A stretch of 29,943 nucleotides of DNA from an uncultured Parafilimonas sp. (GTDB lineage Bacteria; Bacteroidota; Bacteroidia; Chitinophagales; Chitinophagaceae): the NCBI GenBank assembly GCA_937892395.1, contig CALAGJ010000199.1, forward strand, positions 1-29,943, written 5' to 3'. The position numbers and the translations under genes are program-made. The number at the start of each line of letters is the position of its first letter. The stretch's first letter is position 1. Shown piece after piece: positions 15,268 through 24,796 of the stretch. The notes below the pieces were generated by a model, which had not been told where the DNA came from, did not search any database, and saw nothing but the letters and a program-made list of their open reading frames with translations.

Positions 15268-17748
15268 ATGAAAAAAATCCTTCTAATAAGTATCTATCTT
15301 CTATCGGCTGTATTCAGTTTCGGACAGGATCTATCACAGCAGGACTTAACAAAAATTGATGTGGATGCCATTAGCGATAAAGATATTTTATATTATTACC
15401 ATAGACTACAGGAAGCTGGTATTCCATTTGAGCAGGCAGCCCAGGCGGCACTTGCCAAGGGTATGCCTGCGGCTGAAGTAGCAAAACTGAGACAAAGAAT
15501 AGATATTTTGGTAAATGGTGATGCTTCAGATGTACCTGTTCGAAATCCTAAAGTTGGTAACAATAAGTCAATAGCCGATACCAGTCAATATGAGTTGAAT
15601 TCTACTGCCAGAAAAACGGACAACAGCTTAGTGCCATTTGCCGATGAGTTGATTGATACCCGTGTGTTTGGTTCCGAATTTTTTCGAAGTAGTAGCCTGA
15701 GTTTCGAGCCCAATTTGAGAATTGCTACTCCATCAAATTACGTATTGGGTCCTGATGACGAATTAAATGTGGATGTATTTGGTTACTCAGAAGAAAACTA
15801 TAAACTTAAAATCAATCCCGAAGGGAATGTATATATTCCAAATGCAGGGCCAATATTTGTAAGCGGCCTTACAGTAGATGAAGCGGCTGGCCGAATAAGG
15901 AGTAAATTAGCAACTACTATTTATAAAGCAATTGCCACCGGTGCTACAAGGGTGCAAGTAAGCTTGGGCAATATCCGGAGTATAAGAGTAACTATTATTG
16001 GACAGTCAAAAAAGCCAGGTTCTTATACCATTTCATCATTATCCACTGCATTCAATGCGCTATACCTATGTGGAGGCCCAAATTTTAAAGGTAGCTTTAG
16101 AAATATAGAACTCATAAGAAATAATAAAGTGCTTCGAGTGATAGATTTATACAATTTCTTACTGAGGGGCAGCCTTGCAGATAATGTAAGATTGATGGAT
16201 CAGGATGTGATTAGGATACCCTATTACAATAATCGTATAACCTTAGATGGTGAAGTAAAACGCTCAGGCATATTTGAAATACAACCCGGGGATAATATGC
16301 AACAGGTACTCAATTATGCAGGTGGTTTTTCTGATTCTGCTTATAGGGGATCAATAACCGTGTATAGAATTGGAAGTATTCAAAAGGAAGTAAGCACCGT
16401 AAATCAAAATGAATACGGTAGATTTTTGATGCAAACCGGCGATGCTGTGCAAGTGGGTAAAGTACTCAACAGATATTCAAATAGAGTAGAAATAAGAGGT
16501 GCTGTAATGAGGCCAGGAGAATACGAACTGACACCGAATATGACACTGAAACAACTCATATCAAAAGCTGATGGCCTAAGAGAGGATGCGTATAAAATAA
16601 GGGGTAGCATTTCCCGATTGAAGGATGATTTTCAGCCCCAATCTCTTTCATTTGATGTAGCAGGAATCCTGGATGGCTCCGCACCAGATGTATTCCTTAA
16701 AAGAGAAGATAGTATCAGTATTGTTTCCATATTTGACCTGCGTAGCAAATACGAAGTTAATATTATAGGTGAAGTGCGAAAGCCCGGTCTGTATGAGTTT
16801 CAGGATAGTATCAGTTTGAAAGATTTGATTTTTCAATCGGGTGGTTTTACAGAAGCTGCCACACCAAAAAGAATTGAAGTAGCCAGAAGAATTACCAATG
16901 GCAAAACAGATAGTTTGAGTACCAAGATTGCCGATATATTTGAAGTGGAAGCAGAAAGGGATTTGACCGTAAAAGGTGCCAATTATTTTCTCCGTCCTTT
17001 TGATATGGTCATCATTCGAAACAATCCTGGATATTTTAATCAACGTGTTGTTTTTGTAAATGGTGAAGTAATGTATCCTGGTCCTTATGTGCTCAACTCA
17101 GTAGATGAAAAATTGAGTAGCATCATAAAAAGAGCGGGTGGTTTTAAAGCAACTGCGGATGCTTCTTCTGCCTCTTTAAAAAGAAGTAACAGAATTGATG
17201 ATCAAGCAGCCTTGAAATTATATAGTGTTAGCAAATTGGCAAACATCAGAGAAGATACAGTGGCCAAAGGCTCAGTGGATACATTAAAGCAAGAAGCACT
17301 AAGGCCATACGATTTGATTGGTATAAATTTACAAGAGATCATGCAATCTCCTAATATTTCAAGTGATATGATTATGGAAGATGGTGATATCATTACAGTT
17401 CCTAAAAGAAATCAAGCTGTAAAAGTGAGGGGGGAGGTACTCTTTCCTACCCAGTTTGCATATGAGGAAGGCCACAATATGAAATACTATGTAGACAAAG
17501 CCGGAGGCTTTACAAATAGAGCTGTGCGACGAAAAGCTTTTGTACTTGGGGCAAATGGAAGTGCCAAAAGGGCACATGGTTTCCTAATGTTTAAATCCTA
17601 TCCAGATATAAAAGCAGGGGATGAAATATTTGTACCAGAAGTACAGCAAAGACCCAATAAAATAAGCACTGTAGAAGTTATTGGCATTACTTCTTCTGTA
17701 GCTGCATTGATTTCTGTGGTTATTGCTATTTTAAATTCTTTACCATAA
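15268..17748 (+). CDS. Large multi-SLBB polysaccharide export outer-membrane protein
   Basis: 826 residues. A signal peptide ends near SFGQ (20). A helical, possibly coiled region (about 25-135) is followed by the poly-export domain (about 153-235; YVLGPDDELNVDVFGY) and six SLBB domains beginning near 241, 324, 407, 497, 594 and 719, each with a GxVxxPGxY-like start (GEVKRSGIF, GAVMRPGEY, GEVRKPGLY, GEVMYPGPY). A hydrophobic C-terminal helix spans about 803-824. This is the expanded Wza relative common in Bacteroidota, expected to form the periplasm-to-outer-membrane channel for the polymer made by this locus. It lacks a lipobox, unlike the copy at 5904. First gene of the plus-strand arm. Confidence 0.92.
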   Translation: MKKILLISIYLLSAVFSFGQDLSQQDLTKIDVDAISDKDILYYYHRLQEAGIPFEQAAQAALAKGMPAAEVAKLRQRIDILVNGDASDVPVRNPKVGNNKSIADTSQYELNSTARKTDNSLVPFADELIDTRVFGSEFFRSSSLSFEPNLRIATPSNYVLGPDDELNVDVFGYSEENYKLKINPEGNVYIPNAGPIFVSGLTVDEAAGRIRSKLATTIYKAIATGATRVQVSLGNIRSIRVTIIGQSKKPGSYTISSLSTAFNALYLCGGPNFKGSFRNIELIRNNKVLRVIDLYNFLLRGSLADNVRLMDQDVIRIPYYNNRITLDGEVKRSGIFEIQPGDNMQQVLNYAGGFSDSAYRGSITVYRIGSIQKEVSTVNQNEYGRFLMQTGDAVQVGKVLNRYSNRVEIRGAVMRPGEYELTPNMTLKQLISKADGLREDAYKIRGSISRLKDDFQPQSLSFDVAGILDGSAPDVFLKREDSISIVSIFDLRSKYEVNIIGEVRKPGLYEFQDSISLKDLIFQSGGFTEAATPKRIEVARRITNGKTDSLSTKIADIFEVEAERDLTVKGANYFLRPFDMVIIRNNPGYFNQRVVFVNGEVMYPGPYVLNSVDEKLSSIIKRAGGFKATADASSASLKRSNRIDDQAALKLYSVSKLANIREDTVAKGSVDTLKQEALRPYDLIGINLQEIMQSPNISSDMIMEDGDIITVPKRNQAVKVRGEVLFPTQFAYEEGHNMKYYVDKAGGFTNRAVRRKAFVLGANGSAKRAHGFLMFKSYPDIKAGDEIFVPEVQQRPNKISTVEVIGITSSVAALISVVIAILNSLP

Positions 17749-17773
17749 ATTCAAGCTTTTATATGCTAATTTA

Positions 17774-17804
17774 GATAAGCACCTGCTATCCTCGCTTATC
17801 GTTT
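17774..17804 (+). other. Intercistronic hairpin between export gene and wzz
   Basis: GATAAGC (17774-17780) and GCTTATC (17794-17800) form a perfect 7-bp stem with a 13-base loop, followed by GTTTT. It may be a partial terminator that lowers expression of downstream genes, or a processing/stability element. The 80-base gap here is the longest within the first part of the operon. Confidence 0.4.
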
Positions 17805-17828
17805 TAACCTAAATTAATTCTTTATTGC

Positions 17829-18905
17829 ATGCAAACAAATCAGGAAAATACAGAAGAAATTGGATTTAGCGATTTGGGTCAGCGCATTCAGTCATTTATC
17901 AAATATCTTTTTTCAAAATGGCTTATCATAGGATCTATTGCTTTTATTGGTGGACTCATTGGTATTACTTATGCATGGCTATCAGCAGACAAGTATGAAG
18001 CCACAACTAGTTTTTCTATTGAAGAAGATCAAACGGGCAGTGCTTTAGGCCTAGCCGGTATAGCTTCACAATTTGGTTTTAATATTGGAGGCTCTGATAA
18101 TATTTTTTCCGGAGAAAATCTATTGAGTATTATGCATAGTAGGAGAGTTATTGAAAGCGCTCTTTTTACTAAAGTGAATTTTGAAAATAAAGATCAATCC
18201 TTACTAAATGTCTATCTCAAAATTTCAAAAATGAGAGAAGGTATGGATAAGAGTAAAACCTTGAAATCTGTAGTATATAAGGAAAGCCAAAACCCCGCTA
18301 CTTACTCCAGATTGCAGGATAGTATTTTGCTTTTAGTTATTGATCAAATTTCTAAATCTGTAATCTACACACAAAAGCCGGACAAAAAATTAGATTTGTT
18401 TACAGTTAGCTGTACCACAAAAAATGAAACCCTTTCCATACTACTTTGTAAAGCAATTATAGAGCAGGTTACACAGTTTTATACAGAAACAAAAACAAAA
18501 AAAGCAAAGCAAACTGTTGAAGTATTGCAGGATAGAACAGATTCTATTTATAATGCTTATGTGTTGGCTTTATCTGGTAGGGCAAGACTTGCAGATGCAA
18601 ATCTAAATCCTGCTTTTCAGTTGCCAATTGTTGGGGTGCAACAGAAGCAAACAGATGCCACAGTACTGGGTACGGCTTATGGAGAATTGCTTAAGAACCT
18701 TGAGTTAGCAAAATTTAATTTATTGCGTGAAACGCCACTTATTCAAATCATAGATGCTCCAAAAGCGCCATTGTTGAATATGAAATTGGGAAGATTGATA
18801 GGTGGTATTATTGTGGCTTTCATATTTGGGATTTGCTCATTATTTTATTATACCTTAAAATTTTACTTTAAGGATCAACAGGCCCTCAATAAAAAGAAGC
18901 CTTAA
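17829..18905 (+). CDS. Wzz-type chain-length determinant / polysaccharide co-polymerase
   Basis: 358 residues with the two-helix Wzz topology: a first membrane segment at about 31-50, a long periplasmic domain, and a second membrane segment at about 324-345 preceded by a Pro-containing stretch (IIDAPKAPLLNMK). The acidic N-terminal tail (QENTEEIGFSDL) is typical of Bacteroidota members. It has no C-terminal Wzc kinase domain and no tyrosine-rich tail. It would set polymer length with the Wzy at 21175 and contact the exporter. Kinase-type control, if any, must come from elsewhere, since the only Wzc-like gene in the window is broken. Confidence 0.9.
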   Translation: MQTNQENTEEIGFSDLGQRIQSFIKYLFSKWLIIGSIAFIGGLIGITYAWLSADKYEATTSFSIEEDQTGSALGLAGIASQFGFNIGGSDNIFSGENLLSIMHSRRVIESALFTKVNFENKDQSLLNVYLKISKMREGMDKSKTLKSVVYKESQNPATYSRLQDSILLLVIDQISKSVIYTQKPDKKLDLFTVSCTTKNETLSILLCKAIIEQVTQFYTETKTKKAKQTVEVLQDRTDSIYNAYVLALSGRARLADANLNPAFQLPIVGVQQKQTDATVLGTAYGELLKNLELAKFNLLRETPLIQIIDAPKAPLLNMKLGRLIGGIIVAFIFGICSLFYYTLKFYFKDQQALNKKKP

Positions 18906-18908
18906 CAC

Positions 18909-19910
18909 ATGCAGCCTCATGTTTATATCATAACAGTAAATTATAATAATGCAGCTGATACTACACTGTTTTTAGCATCTCTACAGTCTGATATTAGCAT
19001 TTCATTTTCTTGTATAGTAATTGATAACTCCTCTGACCCTGCATCATCAAAAGCAGTACAGGGCATGCTTGCACAAGAAGCTGATGCAGGCAAAAAAGTA
19101 TATTTTTCTTCAGAAAATAGTATTAATGTAGCAAGATTTCGAGCTGCTGATTTTATACATATTATTTGTGCCAATAGGGGCTTTGCTGCGGCAAATAATA
19201 TTGCCTTATCACAAATAATTAATAATACAAATTTTTCAAAAGAAGATTATGTATTTGTGGTAAATAATGATACATGCATCGAAAAAGGATGCATAGAAAA
19301 ATTATTAGACGCTGCGCAAAAAAATCCTAACCGTATCGGCATTACAGCACCTTTGATTTACTATTTTGATGAAAATAAAATATGGTCTGCCGGTGGTTGG
19401 TTTTACAAGTCATTGGGATTGCTAAAAGCATATCACAAAGGGCAAGCAAATATTTCTATGCCTCAAAAGCCCATCAATTTTTTGACAGGATGCGCTTGGC
19501 TGATACAAATTGATAAACTTAGAAAAGTAACAGGGTTATTAGATGAAGCTTATTTTATGTATTATGAAGATTTAGATTACTCACTACATGTACATGAGCA
19601 AGGCTATGAATTGCAACTGGTGCCGGATGCAATATTGAAACATAAAATTGGCTCAAGTAGCCAGGGAGAAATATCACCTTTTGCCACTTATTGGATGATG
19701 CGTGGCCGTGTAAGAACATTAAAAAAACATAATAAATACTTTACCTTTTTTACTGCTATGGCAGTGCTATTATTTACTAGGTTATTTTTTGTATTTCCAA
19801 TGGCTATACTGAAAGGAAATTTATTTATCATCCAAAAACAATGCAAAGGATTTTGGGATGAAATTTCGAATCATCCAATTACCATTTTAAACGAGCCAGC
19901 TATTACTTAA
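18909..19910 (+). CDS. Family 2 glycosyltransferase
   Basis: 333 residues. The GT-A fold begins VYIITVNYNN (5-14), with DNSS (39-42), NRGFAAANN (89-97) and the metal/nucleotide site VVNNDT (117-122, with the usual DxD written NND). MYYEDLDYSLHVHEQG is the GT2 ED-W-like acceptor region with Glu-Asp. A hydrophobic C-terminal segment (about 277-300) may attach it to the inner membrane. The arrangement is that of rhamnosyltransferase-like GT2 enzymes of O-antigen loci; the presence of RmlB and RmlD makes rhamnose a reasonable but unproven donor. It starts three bases after the wzz stop and overlaps the flippase by one base. Confidence 0.88.
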   Translation: MQPHVYIITVNYNNAADTTLFLASLQSDISISFSCIVIDNSSDPASSKAVQGMLAQEADAGKKVYFSSENSINVARFRAADFIHIICANRGFAAANNIALSQIINNTNFSKEDYVFVVNNDTCIEKGCIEKLLDAAQKNPNRIGITAPLIYYFDENKIWSAGGWFYKSLGLLKAYHKGQANISMPQKPINFLTGCAWLIQIDKLRKVTGLLDEAYFMYYEDLDYSLHVHEQGYELQLVPDAILKHKIGSSSQGEISPFATYWMMRGRVRTLKKHNKYFTFFTAMAVLLFTRLFFVFPMAILKGNLFIIQKQCKGFWDEISNHPITILNEPAIT

Positions 19911-21178
19911 TGTTTAAAATATTAAAAGGAAATATCATTTTTAAAAACTTCTTTTCATTGGGAGTATTGCAAGCTGTAAACTTGTTGATACCCCTTATTA
20001 TTACGCCATACCTCCTGAAAACACTGGGACTCACCAATTTTGGTAAAGTAACTTTTGCCGCATCTGTTATGGCTTTTTTTGTAATGCTTTCTGATTATGG
20101 CTTTAATCTTTATCTTACAAAAGAAGTAGCAGTTTATAGGGAAGATCCAAAACAGATCAATAAAATTTTCAGCATTTCAATCATTACGCGTAGCGTATTG
20201 GTATGTATTTCTTTTTTGCTTTTGTTATGCTGCTTGATGATACCAAAATTTGCAGATGACAAAATGCTTTTTATTAGCTCATTTTGCATTGTGCTTGGTC
20301 AATCATTTGTGCCAACTTGGATATTTCAGGGCATGGAAAATTTGCGTCCATTAGCCATCATCAACGGTGGTATAAAAATTTCTTATATAGCTGTTGTATT
20401 TTTTTTAATACAACAACCGAACGACTATATAAGTGTCAATATTTTATGGGGTCTGAATGGCATGCTCTGTGCTTTTGCAAGTATTTACTATTTAATAAAA
20501 AAATACAATATCAATTTTTCCGGATGCAATAGTCATGATGTGATTAGTTATATTAAGAATGGATTTTCTTTTTTTATTGCAGGGTTTTCAGTCAATATTT
20601 ATACCTTCTGCAGTTCGGCTATCCTTGGCTTATTTGCAAGTTATGAATCAGTGGCTTTATTTGGAGTGGCAGAAAAAATTATTCAAATCATTAGACAACC
20701 ATTGCCATTATTTTCACAAGTCATCTATCCTGCTGGATGCAGAAAAGCAATTGAAGGGAAAGCAGATTTTTTTTCATTCCTAAAAAAAACATATTTACCT
20801 TTTCTTATATTGTTTGCTGTTTTTGCTGTGTTAAGTTTTATGGCAAGTCCATTAATTAGTAGCTATTTTCAAGCAGAGCATGCTGAGGAAGTTTCTGATT
20901 TAGTACGCATCATGCTGCCTGCTGTATTTTTTATTGCATTGAATATACCGGCATATCAGGCATTGTTATCGTTTGGTTACAATACCGCAGTATCCATTGT
21001 ACTATCCGCATGCTCAGTTTGTGGTATCATACTTAATGTAATACTTTCATCCACATTTAATCGATCTGGTACTGCTATACATTTTATCATCACGGAGTTT
21101 ATCATAATGATCTGCTTGCACATTGCAGTAAATAGAAAGATGCGTGAATCAATATTAAAAGGATTTTTTAAAAAATGA
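19910..21178 (+). CDS. Wzx-type lipid-linked oligosaccharide flippase
   Basis: 422 residues with about twelve hydrophobic segments. The N-terminus (LIPLIITPYLLKTLGLTNFGKV) is the well-conserved opening of the polysaccharide biosynthesis protein/MATE-like flippases, and the DYGFNLYLTKEVA segment follows as in Wzx. It moves undecaprenyl-diphosphate-linked repeat units across the inner membrane. It shares a base with the upstream GT2 stop (TAATG) and overlaps the polymerase by four bases (ATGA), so the three are probably translated together. Confidence 0.92.
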   Translation: MFKILKGNIIFKNFFSLGVLQAVNLLIPLIITPYLLKTLGLTNFGKVTFAASVMAFFVMLSDYGFNLYLTKEVAVYREDPKQINKIFSISIITRSVLVCISFLLLLCCLMIPKFADDKMLFISSFCIVLGQSFVPTWIFQGMENLRPLAIINGGIKISYIAVVFFLIQQPNDYISVNILWGLNGMLCAFASIYYLIKKYNINFSGCNSHDVISYIKNGFSFFIAGFSVNIYTFCSSAILGLFASYESVALFGVAEKIIQIIRQPLPLFSQVIYPAGCRKAIEGKADFFSFLKKTYLPFLILFAVFAVLSFMASPLISSYFQAEHAEEVSDLVRIMLPAVFFIALNIPAYQALLSFGYNTAVSIVLSACSVCGIILNVILSSTFNRSGTAIHFIITEFIIMICLHIAVNRKMRESILKGFFKK

Positions 21179-22470
21179 GAGCAGTATATATTCTATACAG
21201 GGTTTTCTTTTTTGTATTGTTTTCAGCAATACTATTTCAGGATTTTTTTCTACAGGAATACATTGGCTCCATTGCACGCAGCCCGGTTGTTTTTATTGTT
21301 CCTATTTTATTTATTGCTGTCATCATCATTGAAAATAAATTTATACTGCATATTATACCAAAATACTTTCTGTTGTATGTATTAGTAACTATTGGTACTG
21401 CCTTAATTATGTTTGGTATTACTATTTTATTTGTTACTGATACCAACATGTATGTGTATGATGAGTGGATGCCCCTAAAATTGATTAAAACAGCATCGTA
21501 TAACATTGTATTCTTTTTGACTGCATATACTTTATATGTGCTGGCCGCAAGAATATCATTGAGGTATATTTATTATGTTTTATTATTCTGGTTTCTTGTT
21601 ATGTTTTTATATGGCTTGGTGCAATATTTTTTCTTTGTTCGAATACCCATTATCAATGCCACATTCACTGGGGAAATTGATCGCATTCCACTCATTGCTT
21701 CAGAGCCATCCACAGCTGCGGCATTCTTTATCATTGTATTTGCATTGTTGATGGCTTTGAGGGTTTATCTGCAAAAATCAACATTCGTTACAGTTATCTT
21801 AATTGCTATAGCACTTGCCACATTTATGCTAGTAGGTTCAAAAGCTTCATTTGCATTTTTACCCATTGCCGTACTATGGTCTATCCGCAAAAGGTTTACG
21901 CCAAAAATGTTTTTATATGCAGCCATAATTATCATTCCAGTTATTGCATTTTTCCTATTGGTTGTAGTGCCTCAGTTGGCTACAGATTTGGAAAGTTTTA
22001 ATAGCATCAGTTCAAGAAGTACAACATGGATAGCTGCTATGCAAAGTTTTTTTATGTACCCCTTAGGGGAAGGATATGGCACTTATATGGTCTATTATCC
22101 AAAATTGCTTTTTCCTATCAACGATTTTTTGGTGGACCTTACAGGCATTCCTTTGCTCACCAATGAATTGACTGAAATGGTAGATACAGGAGTCAATCTT
22201 TCTCCAAAAGCAGGCATTCCTTCTGAAATGGTTTTTAATGGCATTAGTGCTATTGTATTTTTAATTTATCTGGGTAAATCATTTAATAAAACACTACATG
22301 AAATACAAATGCCTGCTGTAAAAATTATGCTAAGTTTTGCGGCTTGTTTTATTTTTCTTGAATTGTTATTGAGTGTGGCTGGAGAAACTGCTTATATTTA
22401 TTTAATGATTTTCGTGCTTGCAGAAAAGTTGGCAAAATCGAATACCTTAATATTTACAACTCAACATTGA
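21175..22470 (+). CDS. O-antigen ligase/polymerase-like membrane protein (probable Wzy)
   Basis: 431 residues, strongly hydrophobic, with about ten to eleven predicted membrane segments and one larger soluble loop (about 285-345), the architecture of Wzy/WaaL proteins. Features such as LVGSKASF followed by a loop containing SSRSTTWIAAM (around 278-288) and a PLGEGYGTYM stretch match the RxxxW-A and G-G patterns near the active loop of O-antigen polymerases. Sequence conservation in this family is low, so the call rests mainly on topology and on its place after wzx. WaaL-like ligase is the alternative. Confidence 0.82.
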   Translation: MRAVYILYRVFFFVLFSAILFQDFFLQEYIGSIARSPVVFIVPILFIAVIIIENKFILHIIPKYFLLYVLVTIGTALIMFGITILFVTDTNMYVYDEWMPLKLIKTASYNIVFFLTAYTLYVLAARISLRYIYYVLLFWFLVMFLYGLVQYFFFVRIPIINATFTGEIDRIPLIASEPSTAAAFFIIVFALLMALRVYLQKSTFVTVILIAIALATFMLVGSKASFAFLPIAVLWSIRKRFTPKMFLYAAIIIIPVIAFFLLVVVPQLATDLESFNSISSRSTTWIAAMQSFFMYPLGEGYGTYMVYYPKLLFPINDFLVDLTGIPLLTNELTEMVDTGVNLSPKAGIPSEMVFNGISAIVFLIYLGKSFNKTLHEIQMPAVKIMLSFAACFIFLELLLSVAGETAYIYLMIFVLAEKLAKSNTLIFTTQH

Positions 22471-23666
22471 AACTATTAGTAATAGCACCTCAAAATTGTT
22501 TTCCCCCAAAAGATGGAGGCAAAATTGGCATTTATTTTCCCCTGGTTGAGTATGCAAAATGGTGCACTGTGCACTATGCTTTTACGACTGATGTGCTGCC
22601 CGATGCATCTTGCACTGGTCATTTCATAGCTTTGGGTATTCATTTGCATCCTTTTATTTTGAATACTAAAGATACTGCCGTAGGCTTGGTGAAAAATATT
22701 TTTTCGACCGTACCTTTTAAATTTCAGAAATATTTTTCTCCTACTTTTTTAACCTATCTTCAAACATTAATCTCAAATGAAAAAATTACTCATGTGTGGA
22801 TTAATCATGCACACATGGCTGAATATGCATTGCAATTAAAGCAAGCAAACGCAATTAAAATACACTTGAGAGAACACAATATTGAGTTTTCATTGGTGGA
22901 GCAAATCATCCCTTTCCTTTCCGGTAGGATAAAAAAAATACTGGCCAAATGGCAGTATCATAAAACAAGGAAGTATGAAACCACTGCGTGGAATAAATTC
23001 GATACAGTCGTATTTATTTCTGATGCAGACAAAGCCATTGCTCGCCAATATTATCATGGTACAAATACAACAATTATTTATGATAGTTATGAACAAATAT
23101 CGATAACAAAAGGTGCCAATGAAAGACAGTATGAGCCTGGATCTTTTATTTTTACGGGTAGTGTGAGTACCATCCAGAATGCTATAAATCTTAAAACATT
23201 TATATACGAAATTTGGATGCCACTTGTACAGGCAAATACACGATACAAATTGTACATAACCGGCAATGATGAATTGGCCATAAAAAACCTACTACATATT
23301 AATTTGAAGGAGCATCATATTTTTGTAATGGGATTTGTTGATGATATTGTATCTGCCATTGCTGAAAAGCAATTTTTCCTTTCGCCTACTTATATAGGTG
23401 CTGGGGTTAGAATTAAAGTATTAAATGCAATGGCAATGGGTGCAGTATGTTTTATTTCTCCAAAAGATGAAGCCATGCTTGATGATATTTGCAATAAGAA
23501 AAATGCTTTTGTATTTAATGATATCCATGATTTTCAAAAAATGATTGATGTAGCCAATAATCCGCAAACCTATGATGCCATCAGCAAAGCTGCTATCCAT
23601 TTAACACACCAATATAAGTATAGCTGGTCTGCATATAGTGACGCTGTAAAAAAATTACTACAATGA
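22467..23666 (+). CDS. GT4-like glycosyltransferase with unusual active-site region
   Basis: 399 residues, two-domain GT-B layout. The N-terminus (LLVIAPQNCFPPKDGGKIGI) has the Gly-rich acceptor-side loop. The C-terminal nucleotide-binding region has FIFTGSVS (228-235), VMGFVDD (287-293) and GAGVRIKVLNAMAMG (311-325). In related enzymes the last motif reads GxGxxxKxLEAMA; here the Glu is Asn320, so the retaining-GT Glu is missing. The donor is unknown. The start is a TTG overlapping the wzy stop (TTGA), in keeping with the tight packing, and the gene overlaps the next by four bases. Confidence 0.85.
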   Translation: MKLLVIAPQNCFPPKDGGKIGIYFPLVEYAKWCTVHYAFTTDVLPDASCTGHFIALGIHLHPFILNTKDTAVGLVKNIFSTVPFKFQKYFSPTFLTYLQTLISNEKITHVWINHAHMAEYALQLKQANAIKIHLREHNIEFSLVEQIIPFLSGRIKKILAKWQYHKTRKYETTAWNKFDTVVFISDADKAIARQYYHGTNTTIIYDSYEQISITKGANERQYEPGSFIFTGSVSTIQNAINLKTFIYEIWMPLVQANTRYKLYITGNDELAIKNLLHINLKEHHIFVMGFVDDIVSAIAEKQFFLSPTYIGAGVRIKVLNAMAMGAVCFISPKDEAMLDDICNKKNAFVFNDIHDFQKMIDVANNPQTYDAISKAAIHLTHQYKYSWSAYSDAVKKLLQ

Positions 23667-24787
23667 TCAGGATTTTACAAGTAGGTAAGTTTTTTTATCC
23701 TGAAAGAGGAGGTATTGAATCGGTGTCAAAATCATTGATTGATCATTTGGATCATACAAAGTTTAGTATGGATTTGCTTTGCTTCAATACAAATGCATCA
23801 ACAAAAACAGATACATACAAACAATCAACTATCATCCGCTGCGGTATTTTATTTAGTTTTTTTTCCGCACCATTCTCTTTTGGATTTTTTAGAAAATTTT
23901 TTCAATTGCACACGCAGTTTGATATTATTCATATTCATACGCCAAACCCCTTCGCATTGATAGCTTTATACTTTGTAAAGCCATCCGCAAAAATTATTAT
24001 TCATTGGCATAGCGATATATTAAATAAAGGAATATTATATTGGTTTATCAAGCCTTTTGAAACTGCAGCACTTCAAAAAGCATCAGCTATAATTGGTACT
24101 TCTCAAACCTATATTGATGAGTCTGAGCCACTAAAAAAATATGCACAGAAAACCCATTGTATTCCACTTGGTACTACTATTTCAAAAAAACAAAATATTT
24201 TAAAAGATCATAGATCAATACAACAACAATTTGTACATAAAAAAATAGTTTTTAGTCTTGGTAGGTTTGTTGGATATAAAGGATTTAATTATTTGATATC
24301 TGCGGCCAATTTCTTACCAGATGATATTATAGTCATTATTGGTGGAGATGGCCCTTTGTTTCAAGAATATGAGTTATTCATCCAGCAAAACAAACTTGCA
24401 GATAAAGTGATTTTAATCGGAAATATTCCGGATGATGAATTACAAAACTATTTTGAAGCCGCTGATATTTTTTGTTTGCCCTCCTGCGAAAAATCAGAGG
24501 CGTTTGGTGTTGTTATTATTGAAGCACTTTCATTTGGTAAGCCTGTTGTGGCTACATCAATTGCAGGTTCCGGTGTGGGCTGGGTAAATCAAGATGGGGT
24601 AACCGGATTTAATGTGCCAACCAAAAATCCAGTTGCTTTAGCAGATGCCATCATCAAATTGTCCAATGATGACTCATTAAGAAAAACAATGGGTGAAGCA
24701 GCATTAAATAGGTATCATCAATTTTTTACAGAAGATATTATGCAAAGAAATATTGAATCTTTTTATCACCAAATCATACATACGTAA
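23663..24787 (+). CDS. Family 4 glycosyltransferase
   Basis: 374 residues, GT-B fold. The N-terminal domain opens ILQVGKFFYPERGGIESV (4-21) with the Gly-Gly loop, and HIHTPNP (90-96) and HWHSDI (114-119) line the active site. The C-terminal domain has SLGRFVGYKGF (198-208), GGDGP (227-231) and the E-x7-E pair Glu279/Glu287 in EAFGVVIIEALSFGKPVVAT. It is a complete retaining glycosyltransferase acting at the cytoplasmic face on the growing lipid-linked repeat. WcaL/mannosyltransferase-like enzymes look similar, but the donor cannot be fixed. It overlaps the preceding gene by four bases. Confidence 0.9.
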   Translation: MIRILQVGKFFYPERGGIESVSKSLIDHLDHTKFSMDLLCFNTNASTKTDTYKQSTIIRCGILFSFFSAPFSFGFFRKFFQLHTQFDIIHIHTPNPFALIALYFVKPSAKIIIHWHSDILNKGILYWFIKPFETAALQKASAIIGTSQTYIDESEPLKKYAQKTHCIPLGTTISKKQNILKDHRSIQQQFVHKKIVFSLGRFVGYKGFNYLISAANFLPDDIIVIIGGDGPLFQEYELFIQQNKLADKVILIGNIPDDELQNYFEAADIFCLPSCEKSEAFGVVIIEALSFGKPVVATSIAGSGVGWVNQDGVTGFNVPTKNPVALADAIIKLSNDDSLRKTMGEAALNRYHQFFTEDIMQRNIESFYHQIIHT

Positions 24788-24796
24788 ATTATTCTA

